Assembly: GCA_021793175.1 (NCBI GenBank)
Contig: JAJYTH010000024.1
Span: 1-38,409, forward strand
DNA length: 38,409 bases
Direction of reading: 5' to 3'
Origin: Actinomycetes bacterium
GTDB taxonomy: Bacteria > Actinomycetota > Actinomycetes > Mycobacteriales > Pseudonocardiaceae
In this document: one piece after another, positions 28,701 through 38,099 of the stretch
How the letters are laid out: each line of letters starts with the position of its first letter
Position numbering within the stretch: the stretch's first letter is position 1
Notes under the pieces: generated by a model
Database searches by the model: none
What the model was told of the DNA's origin: nothing
What the model saw: only the letters and a program-made list of their open reading frames with translations
Made by a program: the position numbers and the translations under genes

Positions 28701-31700
28701 GGTGTCCCGTGGCCCGGTTGCCGATGCTCGATGCCGAGGAACGGCAGTGGTTGCTGCGAGTCGGCACCGAGGCCGTTCCCGCTCACCCGCGTCGAGGCGT
28801 CCTGGAGGAGTTCGCGGCATGGGTGGATCGGCAGCCCGATGCCGAAGCAGTGGTGTGTCGTGAGCGGAGCCTGACGTACCTCGAACTCGACCGGTGGGCG
28901 AACCGGCTCGCACACGCCTTGCTCGCCGGCGGGGTCCGGCCGCAGGACCCGGTCGCGGTCCTGCTCGGCCGGGATGTCGAGATGGTGGTGGCCCTGTTCG
29001 CCGTGCTCAAGGCCGGTGCGGTGTACGTGCCGCTGGACGCGAACTACCCCCGCGAACGCCTGGCATACATGGTGGACGACGCGGCTCCGGCCGCGATCGT
29101 GACGACCGGCCGGACCTGGGCCGAACTCGGAGGAGAGCTGCCCACGGCGAAGACGATCCCGGTGGTGCGCTGCGACGAGACGCCCACCGACGGGGTGGAC
29201 GGCCCGGCGGAGTGGGACCACGATCCCGCGCACGCGCGGACGAGGATCACCGAGGACTCCCTGGCCTACGTCATCTACACCTCCGGCACCACCGGGCGGC
29301 CGAAGGGGGTCGCGGTGACCCATCGGGGCCTGCCCGACCTGATCGCCCTCCAGGAAGAGGTCGTCGGAGTCACCGAGAAGGACCGCTACCTGCACTTCGC
29401 CTCGACCAGTTTCGACGTCGCGTTCTGGCAGACGATGGTGCCGCTGCTGTCCGGTGGGACGCTCGTCATCGCTCCGGAGGAGGTGCGGGTGCCCGGCGAC
29501 GAGTTGTTCGACTACGTCGCCGAGCACCGGGTGACGGGAGTGAACCTGCTGCCGTCGTTTCTGGCCGCCGTGCCCGACGACTGCACGGTGGGCGAGGACG
29601 TGTTCTTCGTCGTCGGTGCCGAACGGCTCGATCCGGAACTGGCCCGACGCTGGGGTGATCGCCGGGCCCTGTTCAACGCCTACGGCCCCACCGAGGTCAC
29701 GATCAACTCGGTGACCTGGCGGTACGACCCCGACGACCCCGGCCCGCTGCCGATCGGGCGGCCCGACCCCAACGTGCGGGCCTACGTGCTGGACGAGGGA
29801 CTGTCCCCGGTGGGGGTCGGTGTGCCCGGGGAGCTGTACCTCGCGGGACCGAAACTGGCGCGCGGCTATCTCGGCCGTCCTGGATTGACGGCGCAGGCGT
29901 TCGTCGCCGACCCGTTCGGCGCGCCGGGGGAGCGGATGTACCGCACCGGTGATCTGGTCCATTGGCGACCCGACGGGCAACTGGTGTTTCTCGGCAGGGC
30001 GGACCGCCAGGTGAAGATCCGTGGTTTCCGGATCGAGCTGGGAGAGATCGAGTCCGCCTTGACCCGTCGTCCGGACATCCGCGCGGCCGCCGTGGTCGTA
30101 CGCGAAGACAGGCCCGGCGAACGTCGGTTGGTGGGCTATGTCATCCCGAAGGTGGGGGTCGAGCTCGACACCGACCGTGTGCGTGAGGACCTCGGCGCCG
30201 AGTTGCCCGACCACCTGGTGCCCTCGGCGTTGGTGGTGCTCGACCGGCTGCCGCTCAGCCCGAGTGGCAAGCTCGACCAGGCCGCCCTACCCGCGCCCAG
30301 CAGTGGCACTGTCACCCCGGCGCGGGAACCGGTGACCCCGGCCGAGGCGGTGTTGCTCGGCCTCGTGCGTGAGGTGCTCGGCACGGACGAGATCAACCTC
30401 GACGACGGCTTCCTCGACGTCGGTGGGGACAGCATCGTGTCGCTGCAGCTCGTGTCCCGATCCCGTAGGCACGGATGGCGCCTGGCCCCCCGGGACGTGT
30501 TCGACGGGGGCACCGTCGCCGGTATCGCGGCGCGGTGTGTCCGGCTCGACGACGCCGATAACACGGAGATCGCACCGGCCGTCGGCGACGCCCCGCTGAC
30601 GCCGGTCATGCGTGACCTGCTTCGACGTTGTAAGGCCGCGGGAGTGCCCGCCGACGACTTCTGTCAGTGGATGCAGATCTGCGTTCCGCGGGGTGGCGAT
30701 TCGTCGGTCTGGCACGCCGTGTTCGACGCCGTACTGGACCGACACGACGTATTGCGAGCCCGGCTGGCCACGCCCGACGAGGGTGGTGAGCCGGTGCTGC
30801 GCATCCCCCCGGCGGGAACGGTCACCGCCGAGCAGGTGCTGACGCACGTGCGAGTGTCGGAGACCGACGACATCAGCGAACTCGCCGACTCCTGCCTGCG
30901 TACCGCTCGGGACGGACTGAACCTGTGGGCGGGGCCGCTGGTGCGTGCGGTGTGGCTGGACGCCGGTCCGGCGACACCCGGCAGGCTGATCCTCGTCGCA
31001 CATCACCTGGTCGTCGACGGGGTGTCCCTGCGGTTGTTGATGGACGACATACACCGCGCGTACGAGAGCGCGACCGTCGAGGACGGCCGGATCTGCGTGC
31101 CCGCTCTGCCCCGGCACGGACAGTCCTTCCTCGGCTGGGCCCGTTCGCTTCGCGAGGCCGCCCGACACCGTCGCGCGGAACTTCCACAGTGGAACAGGAC
31201 TGTCGCGGATCCCGGGGAACCACTCAGCGCGGTTCCGTTCGATCCGGCCCGCGACATCGCCGCCACCGCGGTGCACCACGAGCGGTGGCTGGATCCGGCG
31301 ACGACCCGTGCGCTGCTGACCACCCTGCCGTCGGCCTACCGCACCACCCCGGACGCCGTACTGCTGACCGCGCTGGTCACGGCGGTCAGTGCCTGGCGTG
31401 ACCGGAAGCCCGACCTCCTCGTCGCGGTGGAGAGCCACGGCCGACCACCGCACAGTCCCGACCGGAGGCGTTCGGTCGATCTGTCCCAGACCGTCGGCTG
31501 GTTCACCGCCGTGTACCCGGCTCGACTCACGTTGCCGGACGGTCCGTCCGCGGACGGCATCAAAGCGGTCAAGGAACAGTTGCGGTCCTACGGCGACGGG
31601 CTCGGTCACGGCATCCTCGTCGCGGCGGGAGAACCGACGCTCGCCACGGCACCGGAACCGGAGATCAGCTGGAACTACCTGGGGCAGTTCCCCGCCGCCC

Positions 31701-33352
31701 CGACGGACGCGGCGCCGTGGCATCCGGCTCCGGGCGCGGACCCTCTCGGCTCGGGCGGGGAGACCGTGCCGCTGCCGCACAGCCTCATGGTGTCCGCGCT
31801 GGCCCGGGACGAGGGACGGGGCACGGTGCTCGGGATGCGGTTCACCTGGCCGTCGGCGCTGTTCGCCGAATCGGAGATCCGAGACCTCGCCGAGCACTTC
31901 CACCGGACGCTGGTCGCTTTGGCCAACGATCCGGACGTACGAGCCCGAGCGGGCCTCACCCCGTCGGATCTGCCTCTGGTCGAGCTCGACCAGGCCGCGA
32001 TCGACGAGTTGGAGAAGGAATACCCGGTCGTCGACGTCTGGCCGTTGACCTCGTTGCAGGAACTGATGCTGCGACAGTCGCGGGGCAGGGCAGCGGGCAC
32101 GCCCGACCCGTACACGGTGCAGTCGACGTTCTCGCTCGAAGGGCCGCTGGATGTCGACGCGTTGTTCGCGGCCGGTGCCGACCTGCTGGAACGCCACCCG
32201 AGTCTGGGCGCGGCGTTCCCGGAGGCAAGGCAGGACATCCAGGTGATCCGGGCCGGGGTGCGCCCGGATTGCAGGCTGCGGGACGTGTCCGACCACGACC
32301 CCGAAACGCGGCAGCGGGCGGTCGAGGAGATCCTGGCCGAGGACCTCGCCGAGCCGTTCGTTCTGGCCGAGGGGCCCGCGGTGCGGTTGACCGTGATCCG
32401 ACGTGGACCCGAAAGGGCGGAGTTCGTTCTCACCAGCCACCACGTGTTGTCGGACGGTTGGTCGGCTCCACGCATGCTCGCGGAACTCTTCGCCCGGTAC
32501 ACCGCGCGGGTACAGGACTCCGGCACGGGTGACCGTCTACCCGAACCGGTGCCGCTGAGCCGCTATCTGCAGCGGTTGGCGAGCAGGGACAGCGAGGCGG
32601 ACTATCGTGCCTGGCACGCGGAGTTGGCCGGGCTCCCCGAAGGTGACTACGTGATCGGTGACCGCGTGGAGGACCCGGCGGCGGAGGAACCGGAGCCGAT
32701 CCTGTTCACCGTCGACGAGGGCCTGGTCACCGAGCTGACCCGCGTCGCCGCTCGCCGGGGGCTGACACCGGGGACTCTGCTGCAGGGCGCATGGGCCACC
32801 GTCCTTGCTCTGCGCTCCGGTCGCCGGGACGTGTGTTTCGGAGCCATGGTTTCCGCGCGAACCCTCGAGGTCGACGGAATCGAGGAGGTCGTCGGACTGT
32901 TGGCCAACACCGTGCCGATGCGTGTGCGCTTCACCGGAACCCTGGCCGACGTGCTGACCGATCTGCAGACACGGCACCAGGCGACCGCTGACCGGCATCA
33001 CGTCCGGTTGTCCGAATTGGAGCGGCTGACCGGGCGCGAGCGGCTGTTCGACAGCCTCGTGGTGTTCGAGAACTATCCGGTCGATCCCGCCACCCTGCGC
33101 GAACCGGCGCCAGGGCTGACCATCGTCGGTACCCGGTTCCGGGAGCGGACACACCATCCGCTGACGGTGACGATCATGCCGGACGGCGGTGGCTGGCGTG
33201 GTGTGCTCGGCCACCGTCCCGGATTCTTCACCGCCGACGAGGTCGCGGCGCTCGCCGATGAGCTACTCGCGGTGCTCGAGTACCTGAGTGTTGAAGATCG
33301 GCTCGACATCGATGCCGAGACCGTGCCGGTATCCGGCCTGCCAGACGTTTGA
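22751..33352 (+). CDS. Two-module siderophore NRPS, C-A-T-E-C-A-T-E-C, no thioesterase
   Basis: The 3533-residue protein assembles the siderophore peptide. Domains, with approximate residues: C1 15-440 (HHLIFDG 155-161), A1 475-975 ([11 protein letters not shown] from 628), T1 985-1050 (S1017), E1 1065-1480 (HHLVVDG 1204-1210, NYLGRF), C2 1555-1985 (HHALLDG 1701-1707), A2 2015-2515 ([11 protein letters not shown] from 2176), T2 2530-2595 (S2561), E2 about 2610-3010 (HHLVVDG 2751-2757, NYLGQF) and C3 3095-3520 (HHVLSDG 3230-3236). All listed core motifs look intact. C1 has no A-T before it and should accept DHB from the separate carrier protein. Reading pocket residues against GrsA, A1 gives D-S-D-D-I-G-M-V-D-K; two acidic residues suggest a cationic amino acid. 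A2 gives D-V-W-N-V-G-A-I-N-K, partly threonine-like and not safely assignable. The protein ends just after C3. TTG start with GGAGCGAG upstream. Confidence 0.95.
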   Translation: MSTVHSHSHTTSTSADTVLELTSAQLGIWNAQQLEPDSRYYLVGDVVEISGNRPVDTRLLAEAMRATVDEAETMRLRVFDTPSGPRQVISDEPTPLPEIVDVSAEADPVAAANELVDRERLRTAEACRGMVDRRLYTQTIIRLSDTEVWYTQLGHHLIFDGYSAAMLARRTAAHYTASVEGTEVAASPFGRFADVVRSDQDYLASEQFERDRAYWRDRLTPLPELTGWADSADGPPKDTLTARAVVSAEDTARLQAAAKREKLSWGEALIACYAAFLHRLQGRTDVVFALPLMCRTNSAELRTPSMAVNVLPLRVIVRGDDRLGDVGRRIAKAMREMRTHQRYRGENLPQDLAVPGAGALLHGSGVNLKAFDLSLDFAGSVGVLRNVAGGPPEDMGLSVLPTQDGGLLLGFEVDARTHDQEAVDHKLSVLRTMLTTLTSPDEPKVGQVELVASERRRRLLDEWGISAVPGRPKTVPDVVNELAARHPDETALVHAGRSLSFGELAARVHRLARALRARGIGPEDVVALALPRSFDIVVALLAVLDAGAAFLPLDTEHPPERLRELVEDAGACLVLTHETGPQPGGSVPRLPLDASDTLTELAELPAGPLTSEELAAPRRAEHLAYILYTSGSTGRPKGVLVRSGGLAALLHHHRATIVAEAERAAGRPLRVAHTYSFAFDSAIDQVIWLLCGHELHIYDVEVFRDAQAFLSACATDAIDVVDTTPSMAAPLLDAGLLDTGHRPTLLILGGEALPRALWRRIADSGVLARNMYGPTEATVDSATARVDDGEPTIGLPLAGTRVYLLDNALQPVPHGTVGELYLAGPQLARGYVNQSAATAQAFVADPFAGGGQRMYRTGDLARWVPGRGLEYLGRSDGQVKIRGHRVELGEVEAALGALEDVSAAAAVVRDEGELTRLVGYVVPAAGAPTPTPESIRTTLAERVPDHLVPAAVVILDELPLTVNGKLDRAALPAPRPAGGGRPATTERERQLCGAVAEVFGLDEVGVDDDFFSLGGDSITAIGVSSRLRSRGFELRPRDLLARRSFASLATALTETGRDALTPADEPTGPVPATPIVRGLLDPNPNVRDIAGYVQWTAVSVEPDLALTQLVSGVHSVLERHDALRLILTKAPDGSVEPVVRESGAVSATALVSETHATDDDVEGQVATLAQNLAATLDPLAGDLLRIALLRTRPDAPDRLVVVAHHLVVDGVSWRVLLPDLQAACEAAGHGRPVELGPAGTSWRRYALLLDEQGTTGARRPELDFWRQALDPDHRPLSCRALDPARDTAATAERSTTIATAMVSKAVLDTLPMAYRMNVDEVLLAALVLALRSWRRDRNTPTGEAVTITMEGHGREQLEPGIDLSRTIGWFTSEYPVRVPVGAVGEEADLLDALAGGEAAGRLLRAAKEAKRAVPDGGIGYGVLRYLDPETRDELSDTPAPEVLLNYLGRFAPLDGTGWRLPERDAFSVLDPDTKALEQVLALNCFVHEEGASRVAVEWTAAREVLGADVVEDLQHAWAAALDALAAHAARIGPDGGGLTPSDLPLVSLDQETIDELETRHRIADVLPATALQTGLSFHTLVRGDDEADVYVVQAIMSLAGELDPRRLAAAAEELLRRHPALRMYLATTSAGEVVQVMPADVELDWREIDLTAFAPDERESAFDTHARTEQERPFDPGEPPLIRFLMCVLGEAEHRLVITNHHALLDGWSMPLVGRTLLAIYAELGGGPAVPATPSPAEYYRWLSERDRQAGLAAWKEALAGVDEGTRLAPSTAHTHVERPGRVSLPLGAEFSHRLREFAREHGLTLNTVLQTAWGLLLGRLTRRRDVLFGSPVSGRPAEVEGIESMIGQLGNTIPVRVRTTPAEPAQDLLARVHAESVALTEHHHIGLPDIQRAVGVGELFDTMFVMENFPLSSRGSTPLAPGLELTGVDIVDATHYPLTVVVIPEDEIVIGLGYQPRVFDEATVRDYARWLHTLLREIVADPWCPVARLPMLDAEERQWLLRVGTEAVPAHPRRGVLEEFAAWVDRQPDAEAVVCRERSLTYLELDRWANRLAHALLAGGVRPQDPVAVLLGRDVEMVVALFAVLKAGAVYVPLDANYPRERLAYMVDDAAPAAIVTTGRTWAELGGELPTAKTIPVVRCDETPTDGVDGPAEWDHDPAHARTRITEDSLAYVIYTSGTTGRPKGVAVTHRGLPDLIALQEEVVGVTEKDRYLHFASTSFDVAFWQTMVPLLSGGTLVIAPEEVRVPGDELFDYVAEHRVTGVNLLPSFLAAVPDDCTVGEDVFFVVGAERLDPELARRWGDRRALFNAYGPTEVTINSVTWRYDPDDPGPLPIGRPDPNVRAYVLDEGLSPVGVGVPGELYLAGPKLARGYLGRPGLTAQAFVADPFGAPGERMYRTGDLVHWRPDGQLVFLGRADRQVKIRGFRIELGEIESALTRRPDIRAAAVVVREDRPGERRLVGYVIPKVGVELDTDRVREDLGAELPDHLVPSALVVLDRLPLSPSGKLDQAALPAPSSGTVTPAREPVTPAEAVLLGLVREVLGTDEINLDDGFLDVGGDSIVSLQLVSRSRRHGWRLAPRDVFDGGTVAGIAARCVRLDDADNTEIAPAVGDAPLTPVMRDLLRRCKAAGVPADDFCQWMQICVPRGGDSSVWHAVFDAVLDRHDVLRARLATPDEGGEPVLRIPPAGTVTAEQVLTHVRVSETDDISELADSCLRTARDGLNLWAGPLVRAVWLDAGPATPGRLILVAHHLVVDGVSLRLLMDDIHRAYESATVEDGRICVPALPRHGQSFLGWARSLREAARHRRAELPQWNRTVADPGEPLSAVPFDPARDIAATAVHHERWLDPATTRALLTTLPSAYRTTPDAVLLTALVTAVSAWRDRKPDLLVAVESHGRPPHSPDRRRSVDLSQTVGWFTAVYPARLTLPDGPSADGIKAVKEQLRSYGDGLGHGILVAAGEPTLATAPEPEISWNYLGQFPAAPTDAAPWHPAPGADPLGSGGETVPLPHSLMVSALARDEGRGTVLGMRFTWPSALFAESEIRDLAEHFHRTLVALANDPDVRARAGLTPSDLPLVELDQAAIDELEKEYPVVDVWPLTSLQELMLRQSRGRAAGTPDPYTVQSTFSLEGPLDVDALFAAGADLLERHPSLGAAFPEARQDIQVIRAGVRPDCRLRDVSDHDPETRQRAVEEILAEDLAEPFVLAEGPAVRLTVIRRGPERAEFVLTSHHVLSDGWSAPRMLAELFARYTARVQDSGTGDRLPEPVPLSRYLQRLASRDSEADYRAWHAELAGLPEGDYVIGDRVEDPAAEEPEPILFTVDEGLVTELTRVAARRGLTPGTLLQGAWATVLALRSGRRDVCFGAMVSARTLEVDGIEEVVGLLANTVPMRVRFTGTLADVLTDLQTRHQATADRHHVRLSELERLTGRERLFDSLVVFENYPVDPATLREPAPGLTIVGTRFRERTHHPLTVTIMPDGGGWRGVLGHRPGFFTADEVAALADELLAVLEYLSVEDRLDIDAETVPVSGLPDV

Positions 33353-33370
33353 GAACCGACGGGGTGAGTA

Positions 33371-34792
33371 GTGGTGAGCAGTGGTGTGCGGGGCGGCGGC
33401 ACCATCGAGAAGATCGACGCGTCGCTGCTGCGGGTGGCGTTCATCCTGGTGCTCGGCACCTTCATGGCGTCGTTGGACGCCACGATCGTCACGGTCGGCA
33501 TCGACACCCTCGTCGCTGAGTTCGGAGCCTCGGTCGCCGATATCCAATGGGTGACGACGGCGTATCTGCTGGCGATCGTGGCCGTGATGCCGATGTCGGG
33601 CTGGCTGGCGGACCGGTTCGGTGGCCGTCGGACGTGGCTGGCGGCCGTGGGAGTGTTCCTGTTGGGCTCCGCGGCCTGTGCTTTCGCGTGGTCGGCCACC
33701 AGTTTGGTGGTGTTCCGTGTACTACAGGGCCTGGGTGGTGGGCTGTTGCCACCGACCGGGCAGGCCCTGCTTGCGCGTGTGGCCGGGCCGGGCCGGATCG
33801 GCCGGATCATCAGTGTCGTATCGGTGGTGCCCCTGCTGTCCCCGGTCCTGGGGCCGGTGATCGGCGGGTCGATCCTGTCCGTGGCCGACTGGTCGTGGTT
33901 GTTCCTCGTGAACGTACCGGTCGGTCTGATCGCGATGGCGCTCGCGTGGCGTTACGTGCCCGTCGTCGCGCCCACCGACCGGGCCGCGCCGTTCGACGTC
34001 CGTGGTGCGATGCTGCTGCCGCCCGGCCTGGCTGTGCTGGTGTTCGGTCTCACGGAGCTGGGGGGGAACGAACAGGGCGGTGTGGGTCTCGCGGTCGTGG
34101 CTCTGGCCGTGGGAGCCGGGATGCTGGTGGCCTTCGGGGTGCACGGAATGCGTTCCCGGCGCCCGGCGTTGGTCGACGTCCGGTTGTTCACGCGACCTCC
34201 GTTCGGAGCGGCGGCTGTCGCGTTATTGGCCGTGGCCGCGTCGGTGTTCGGCACCATGTTCCTGTTGCCGTTGTTCCTGCAGACCGGGCGCGGACTGTCG
34301 GCGTGGGAAGCCGGGCTCCTGTTGGCACCTCAGGGAGTGGGAGCCGCGGCCGGCTCCTTGGTGGTAAGTCGCATCATCGGCCTGTTCGCCCCTCGGACCC
34401 TCGTACTCACAGGCATGGCGCTGATCGCGGTGGGCACCGTGCCGTTCACCCAACTGCCCGACCTCGGCGACGGGGTCATCGTCCTTGCGTTACTCGTGCG
34501 CGGAATGGGATCGGCGCTGATCGGAGCGCCGACGATGAACATCGTGTACAGCCGAGTGGGTCCCGAGCAGACCGCTCGGGCCTCCAGCGCGCTCAACCTC
34601 ATGCACTACGTTGGTGGATCGTTGGGCACCGCCGTCCTCGCGGCGGTGTTGCAGGCCCGACTGTCGGCGGAGGGAGTCGACGTCGTCTCCGCGTTCGCCG
34701 GGAGTTTCTGGTGGGTGCTCGGGCTGTGCCTGCTCGCAGCCCTGTGGGCATGGAGGTTGCCGAGGCGAGCCGACCGGGAGGTGACTTCGTGA
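33371..34792 (+). CDS. MFS exporter, DHA2/EmrB-QacA type, likely siderophore efflux
   Basis: A 473-residue, many-segment membrane protein of the drug:H+ antiporter-2 family (14 helices expected from length). LDATIVTVGIDTL near helix 1, GWLADRFGGRR (motif A) and GPVIGG (motif C) are typical. It begins 18 bases after the NRPS stop, with GTG 33371 or 33374 as start, so it is in the NRPS transcript. By position it should export the apo-siderophore. Its stop lies 2 bases from the dhbA stop on the other strand. Confidence 0.92.
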   Translation: MVSSGVRGGGTIEKIDASLLRVAFILVLGTFMASLDATIVTVGIDTLVAEFGASVADIQWVTTAYLLAIVAVMPMSGWLADRFGGRRTWLAAVGVFLLGSAACAFAWSATSLVVFRVLQGLGGGLLPPTGQALLARVAGPGRIGRIISVVSVVPLLSPVLGPVIGGSILSVADWSWLFLVNVPVGLIAMALAWRYVPVVAPTDRAAPFDVRGAMLLPPGLAVLVFGLTELGGNEQGGVGLAVVALAVGAGMLVAFGVHGMRSRRPALVDVRLFTRPPFGAAAVALLAVAASVFGTMFLLPLFLQTGRGLSAWEAGLLLAPQGVGAAAGSLVVSRIIGLFAPRTLVLTGMALIAVGTVPFTQLPDLGDGVIVLALLVRGMGSALIGAPTMNIVYSRVGPEQTARASSALNLMHYVGGSLGTAVLAAVLQARLSAEGVDVVSAFAGSFWWVLGLCLLAALWAWRLPRRADREVTS

Positions 34793-34794
34793 CA

Positions 34795-35562
34795 CTAGGC
34801 GCGCAGTGTCGCGCCGCCATCGACGTAGAGGTCCTGCATCGTGATGTGTCGGGCCTGGTCCGAGGCCAGGAAGACCACGGCCGCCGCGATGTCCTCGGGG
34901 TCGGCCAGTCTTCCCAGCGGGATACCCACCCGGAAGTTGCCCAGATCACCTCGGATCACCGCGTCGGCTCCGTCCGCGTTCCACATCCCACGCTGCATCG
35001 GGGTGTCGGTGGAGCCGGGAGCGACCACGTTGCATCGGATCCCGTATTCGGCCAGCTCCAGGCCGAGACACTTGGTGAACATGGTGGAGGCTGCCTTGGA
35101 CGCGGCGTAGGCGGCCATCCCCTTCCGTGGCACGCCCGCCGCGTTGGAGGACACGGTGATGACCACTCCGCGGCGGCGGGGGATCATCAGGCGAGTCACG
35201 GCGCGCGAGACGGTGAACACGGCGGTGGTGTTCACCGCGAACGTGTGTTCCCAGTCCTCGTCGGAGTAGTCCACCACGTCGCCGGTGTGCAGAACACCGG
35301 CGACGTTGACCAGGATGTCGATCGGACCGAGCTCGCGTTCCACCTGTGACACGACTTCATGAACCCGGCCCGAGTCGGTGACATCGACGGTGATCCCAGC
35401 GAACTCCGGGTCGTCGGTGTAGGCGGCGAGCCCGTCGGTGGACCGGTCCAAAGCGGCGACGACCGCTCCCTGGGCGCGTAGTTCTCGTGCCACGGCCAAG
35501 CCGATGCCCTGTCCGGCCCCGGTGACGACAGCGGTCGTGCCCGCGATTCCGTTGTCCCGCAC
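34795..35562 (-). CDS. dhbA: 2,3-dihydro-2,3-dihydroxybenzoate dehydrogenase
   Basis: The 255-residue short-chain dehydrogenase has the cofactor motif TGAGQGIG near the N-terminus, NVAGV, and the catalytic pair in [10 protein letters not shown] (YxxxK), as in EntA/DhbA. It oxidises the isochorismatase product to DHB with NAD+. The start is GTG 35562, with GGGAGGA a few bases upstream. It is the only DHB-pathway gene outside the dhbC operon: it faces the NRPS-exporter genes and carries its own iron box 38 bases upstream. Sequence alone would allow another SDR role, but the iron box and locus make the assignment strong. Confidence 0.9.
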   Translation of the reverse strand: MRDNGIAGTTAVVTGAGQGIGLAVARELRAQGAVVAALDRSTDGLAAYTDDPEFAGITVDVTDSGRVHEVVSQVERELGPIDILVNVAGVLHTGDVVDYSDEDWEHTFAVNTTAVFTVSRAVTRLMIPRRRGVVITVSSNAAGVPRKGMAAYAASKAASTMFTKCLGLELAEYGIRCNVVAPGSTDTPMQRGMWNADGADAVIRGDLGNFRVGIPLGRLADPEDIAAAVVFLASDQARHITMQDLYVDGGATLRA

Positions 35563-35600
35563 TCGGTCCTCCCGTGCTGCTCGACGCCGCTTCGGATTGA

Positions 35601-35619
35601 TTAGGTTAGCCTAAGCTTG
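35601..35619 (-). promoter_or_regulatory. Iron box upstream of dhbA
   Basis: TTAGGTTAGCCTAAGCTTG on the plus strand is an iron box with a perfect left arm and mostly matching right arm. It lies 38 bases upstream of the dhbA GTG. The permease gene on the other side starts 370 bases away, so dhbA is the likely target. Confidence 0.88.
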
Positions 35620-35989
35620 GTATGTGGAGAAGGTTGTTCCCGTGAACTGCCTGAGGCGTCACAGCTGTGTGGACAGCGGCGCGGCATCCTGCTAGGCGCG
35701 CGCCCATGCTGTGCGCGCACCGGTTCCGAGGACTTGGTTCCGAGGACTCACCGAAGCGGTGGCACGCCTTCATCGACGTCGTGTGCCGGGCGGAGTCTCG
35801 TGCGCGGGATTCCCGCTCTCTGGGATCAGGAGCCCACACCGAAAGCAAGATCGCTCTTTCCGTATCATCCTCGCGCGGCGGCAGCCTGTGTACGTCAGAT
35901 CAGGAACTCGTGCCGCCGAGTCGAACTGGCCGCTCTCGGTCCGAGTCGGCCAGACCTGTGCCCGGGACCGGGCGAGGAAGGAGCGCGCC
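35620..35989. other. Intergenic region between iron box and amino acid permease
   Basis: About 370 bases hold no gene I can support. The permease frame is open back to 35711, but that stretch is arginine-rich, has no domain and lacks a ribosome site. A tandem 14-base repeat lies inside. Confidence 0.55.
35722..35748. repeat. Tandem 14-base duplication
   Basis: GGTTCCGAGGACTT (35722-35735) is followed directly by the same unit with its last base changed (from 35736). The period is not a multiple of three, which supports a non-coding stretch. Confidence 0.8.
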
Positions 35990-37474
35990 ATGTCCGTGGG
36001 CAGCGAGCCCGGACCGCGGGACGGTGATTCGCCGATCGACTCCGCGACATCCACCTACGTCGAGCGCGGTGACGTCGGCTATCGACAGAGCCTGTCGAGC
36101 CTGCAGATGCAGATGATCGCCATCGGAGGAGCCGTCGGTGTCGGTCTCTTCCTCGGTTTGGGCGAGCAACTGCGAGCCGTCGGCCCTGGACTCGTGCTCT
36201 CCTACGCGGTCGTCGGCGTGCTGGTGTATTTGTTGATGCGGGCACTCGGCGAGATGTCGGTCTACCGGCCGACCACCGGGGCCTTCGTCTCCTATGCGCG
36301 CGAGTTCGTCGGCCCACGGTTCGCGCACCTGACCGGCTGGCTCTACGTCACCGTCGCCGTCCTGGTCGGGATCGCCGAGATCTCCGCGGTCGGCGTCTAC
36401 ACCGCATACTGGTTCCCGGACTCGCCGGAATGGCTGTCGCCGCTGGTGGCGCTGTGTCTGGTCTTCGGGTCGAACGTCTTGACGGTGCGGGCGTTCGGCC
36501 TGATCGAGAGTGCCGCGGCCGCCATCAAGGTGGTCGCCATCGTGCTGTTCTTGGCCACCGGGTTGCTGGTCGTGTTCTTCGGCGGCCCATTCGGTTGGGA
36601 GTCCGAGGCCGGCGTGACCAACCTCTGGGAAGGCGGTTTCCTCCCGCACGGAGTGTTGCCGGCGATCATCGTGATGCAGGTGGTGGTGTTCTCCTTCTCC
36701 GCGGTGGAGGTCACCGCGACCGCGGCGGGAGAGGCGAAGGACGCCGCGGTCGCTCTGCCGAAGGCCGTGCGCGGGGTCGTCGTGCGGTTGGGCTTGTTCT
36801 ACATCGGCTCCGTGCTCGTGCTGTCGATGCTGTTGCCCACCGAGCGCTACAGCGGAGACGAGTCCCCCTTCGTCACCGCGCTGGCGAGCCTGGGCGTGCC
36901 GTACCTCGGCGGCATCATGAACGTCGTCGTGCTCAGCGCCTCGCTGTCCGGGGTGAACGCCGCGTTGTACGCGACGGTGCGATTGCTGCGTAACCTGGCC
37001 GCGCACGGCTCGGCGCCGAAGTGGACGGTGCAGATGTCGAGCCGGGGTGTGCCCGTCGGGGCTCTGTGGTTCGTCGGGGTTCTCTACCTCGCCGGAGCGG
37101 TGCTGATCCTCTTCGCCGACGCGGGGTCGATCTTCTCGCTCGCGCTCGGTTCGGCCTCGGTGTGCATCCTCCTCAGCTGGATATCGATCTTCGTGTCACA
37201 TCTGCGCTTCAGCGCGAAGGTTCGCTCTGGAGACATCGCCCCCGTCGATTTCCGGATGCCCGGCATGCCGTACACCGACTGGTGCTGCCTGGCGCTTCTG
37301 GCGGTACTGGTCCTGTCGCTGTTGTTCGACTTCAGCGGGGACACCGGGTTCTACAGCCTGCTCGTGACCATGTCGCTGGTCGTGCTCCACTCGGTGACCT
37401 ACGAATTCGTCAAACGCCGGGTGGCGCGCAAGGGGCTGCCGGATGTCAGCCCGGTGGGGCGGACTCGAAGCTGA
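35990..37474 (+). CDS. APC-superfamily amino acid permease
   Basis: The 494-residue protein from ATG 35990 matches the AAT/APC family (GabP, AnsP-like): a short polar N-terminus, then QMQMIAIGGAVGVGLFLGLG, the classical first-helix glycine motif, and about 12 hydrophobic segments. It imports an amino acid with protons. AGGAAGGAG (35975-35983) lies 6 bases before the ATG and decides the start. Substrate is unknown. Its end faces the OsmC-like gene with a 9-base gap. A link to the siderophore locus is not shown, and it has no iron box of its own orientation close by. Confidence 0.9.
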   Translation: MSVGSEPGPRDGDSPIDSATSTYVERGDVGYRQSLSSLQMQMIAIGGAVGVGLFLGLGEQLRAVGPGLVLSYAVVGVLVYLLMRALGEMSVYRPTTGAFVSYAREFVGPRFAHLTGWLYVTVAVLVGIAEISAVGVYTAYWFPDSPEWLSPLVALCLVFGSNVLTVRAFGLIESAAAAIKVVAIVLFLATGLLVVFFGGPFGWESEAGVTNLWEGGFLPHGVLPAIIVMQVVVFSFSAVEVTATAAGEAKDAAVALPKAVRGVVVRLGLFYIGSVLVLSMLLPTERYSGDESPFVTALASLGVPYLGGIMNVVVLSASLSGVNAALYATVRLLRNLAAHGSAPKWTVQMSSRGVPVGALWFVGVLYLAGAVLILFADAGSIFSLALGSASVCILLSWISIFVSHLRFSAKVRSGDIAPVDFRMPGMPYTDWCCLALLAVLVLSLLFDFSGDTGFYSLLVTMSLVVLHSVTYEFVKRRVARKGLPDVSPVGRTRS

Positions 37475-37483
37475 CAGACGGGA

Positions 37484-37900
37484 TCACTCGATGACCGTGC
37501 GGACCGGGGTGCCGAGTTCGACGGTGCGACTGACCGTGCACAGCTTGTTGTGGGAGAGGGCGACGGTGCGAGGCAGTAGAGTGCGAGCCTCGTCTCCTTG
37601 CTGACCTTCGGGGAATTCCACGGAGAAGGTGACGGTGAGGTTCTTCATGCGGTTGCCGGTCTCCTCCTCCGCGACCTTGTCGCCGCTGACCGTGACCGTG
37701 AACGACGTCGGTTCGGTTCGGCGGCTGGTGGCGATGTCGGTGTCGACGGCGGTGCAACTGCCGAGCGCGGCGAGGAGGAGCTCGACCGGACTGAACGCCT
37801 CGTCACCGCCGATCGGGATGCTGGCGCCGCTGCCGTTGTGGGCGAGGTAGCGGCCTTTCGAAATCCGCTCGATGCGCACGGAGTTGGGCGAGATCGTCAT
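37484..37900 (-). CDS. OsmC/Ohr-family protein
   Basis: The 138-residue protein from ATG 37900 has the OsmC fold signatures, with the two conserved cysteines C49 (LLAALGSCTAVD) and C121 (NKLCTVSRT). Family members reduce organic hydroperoxides with these thiols. This one resembles the broad OsmC-like group rather than a defined Ohr. A longer open frame reaches 38269, but its extra part has no domain. A weak GGTAGG precedes the chosen start. Confidence 0.88.
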   Translation of the reverse strand: MTISPNSVRIERISKGRYLAHNGSGASIPIGGDEAFSPVELLLAALGSCTAVDTDIATSRRTEPTSFTVTVSGDKVAEEETGNRMKNLTVTFSVEFPEGQQGDEARTLLPRTVALSHNKLCTVSRTVELGTPVRTVIE

Positions 37901-37980
37901 GTCTGGAAACCTACCGTCACGTGGCTGCGCGGGCATGTTTCGCAGGTCGGACAGGTTAGGCAGGTGATGGTGCGGACCGC

Positions 37981-38015
37981 GCGTCCGCGCCGGGGCGGAA
38001 AAAGGGCGCGGACGC
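37981..38015 (-). terminator. Hairpin after the DUF3040-like gene
   Basis: A perfect 11-base-pair GC-rich stem (37981-37991 with 38005-38015) closes a 13-base loop that reads as a T-run on the minus strand. It lies 85 bases beyond the DUF3040-like stop and before the OsmC-like start, so it may end that transcript. Confidence 0.5.
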
Positions 38016-38099
38016 CGCCGAAGTGTGACGGTCATCGCCGAAGACGTCGGGGAGTTCTTTTTCGCTCCCAGCCGTGTGCGGGTCTTTAAGTCTTCGTGC

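Noticed and set aside
26489-30214. 1241-codon open frame on the minus strand inside the NRPS gene
   Set aside because: It is a GC-bias shadow of the NRPS codons: low-complexity, rich in Arg, Gly, His and Gln, with no domain. Similar minus-strand frames at 30287-32443 and 22712-23584 are rejected for the same reason.
22751-33352. Frameshifted or truncated NRPS as the explanation for the missing thioesterase
   Set aside because: The C3 domain is complete and the exporter gene follows after 18 bases, leaving no remnant of a T or thioesterase domain.
37951-37970. Possible fifth iron box upstream of the OsmC-like gene (AGGTTAGGC)
   Set aside because: Only the left half matches the consensus; the right arm does not match at all.
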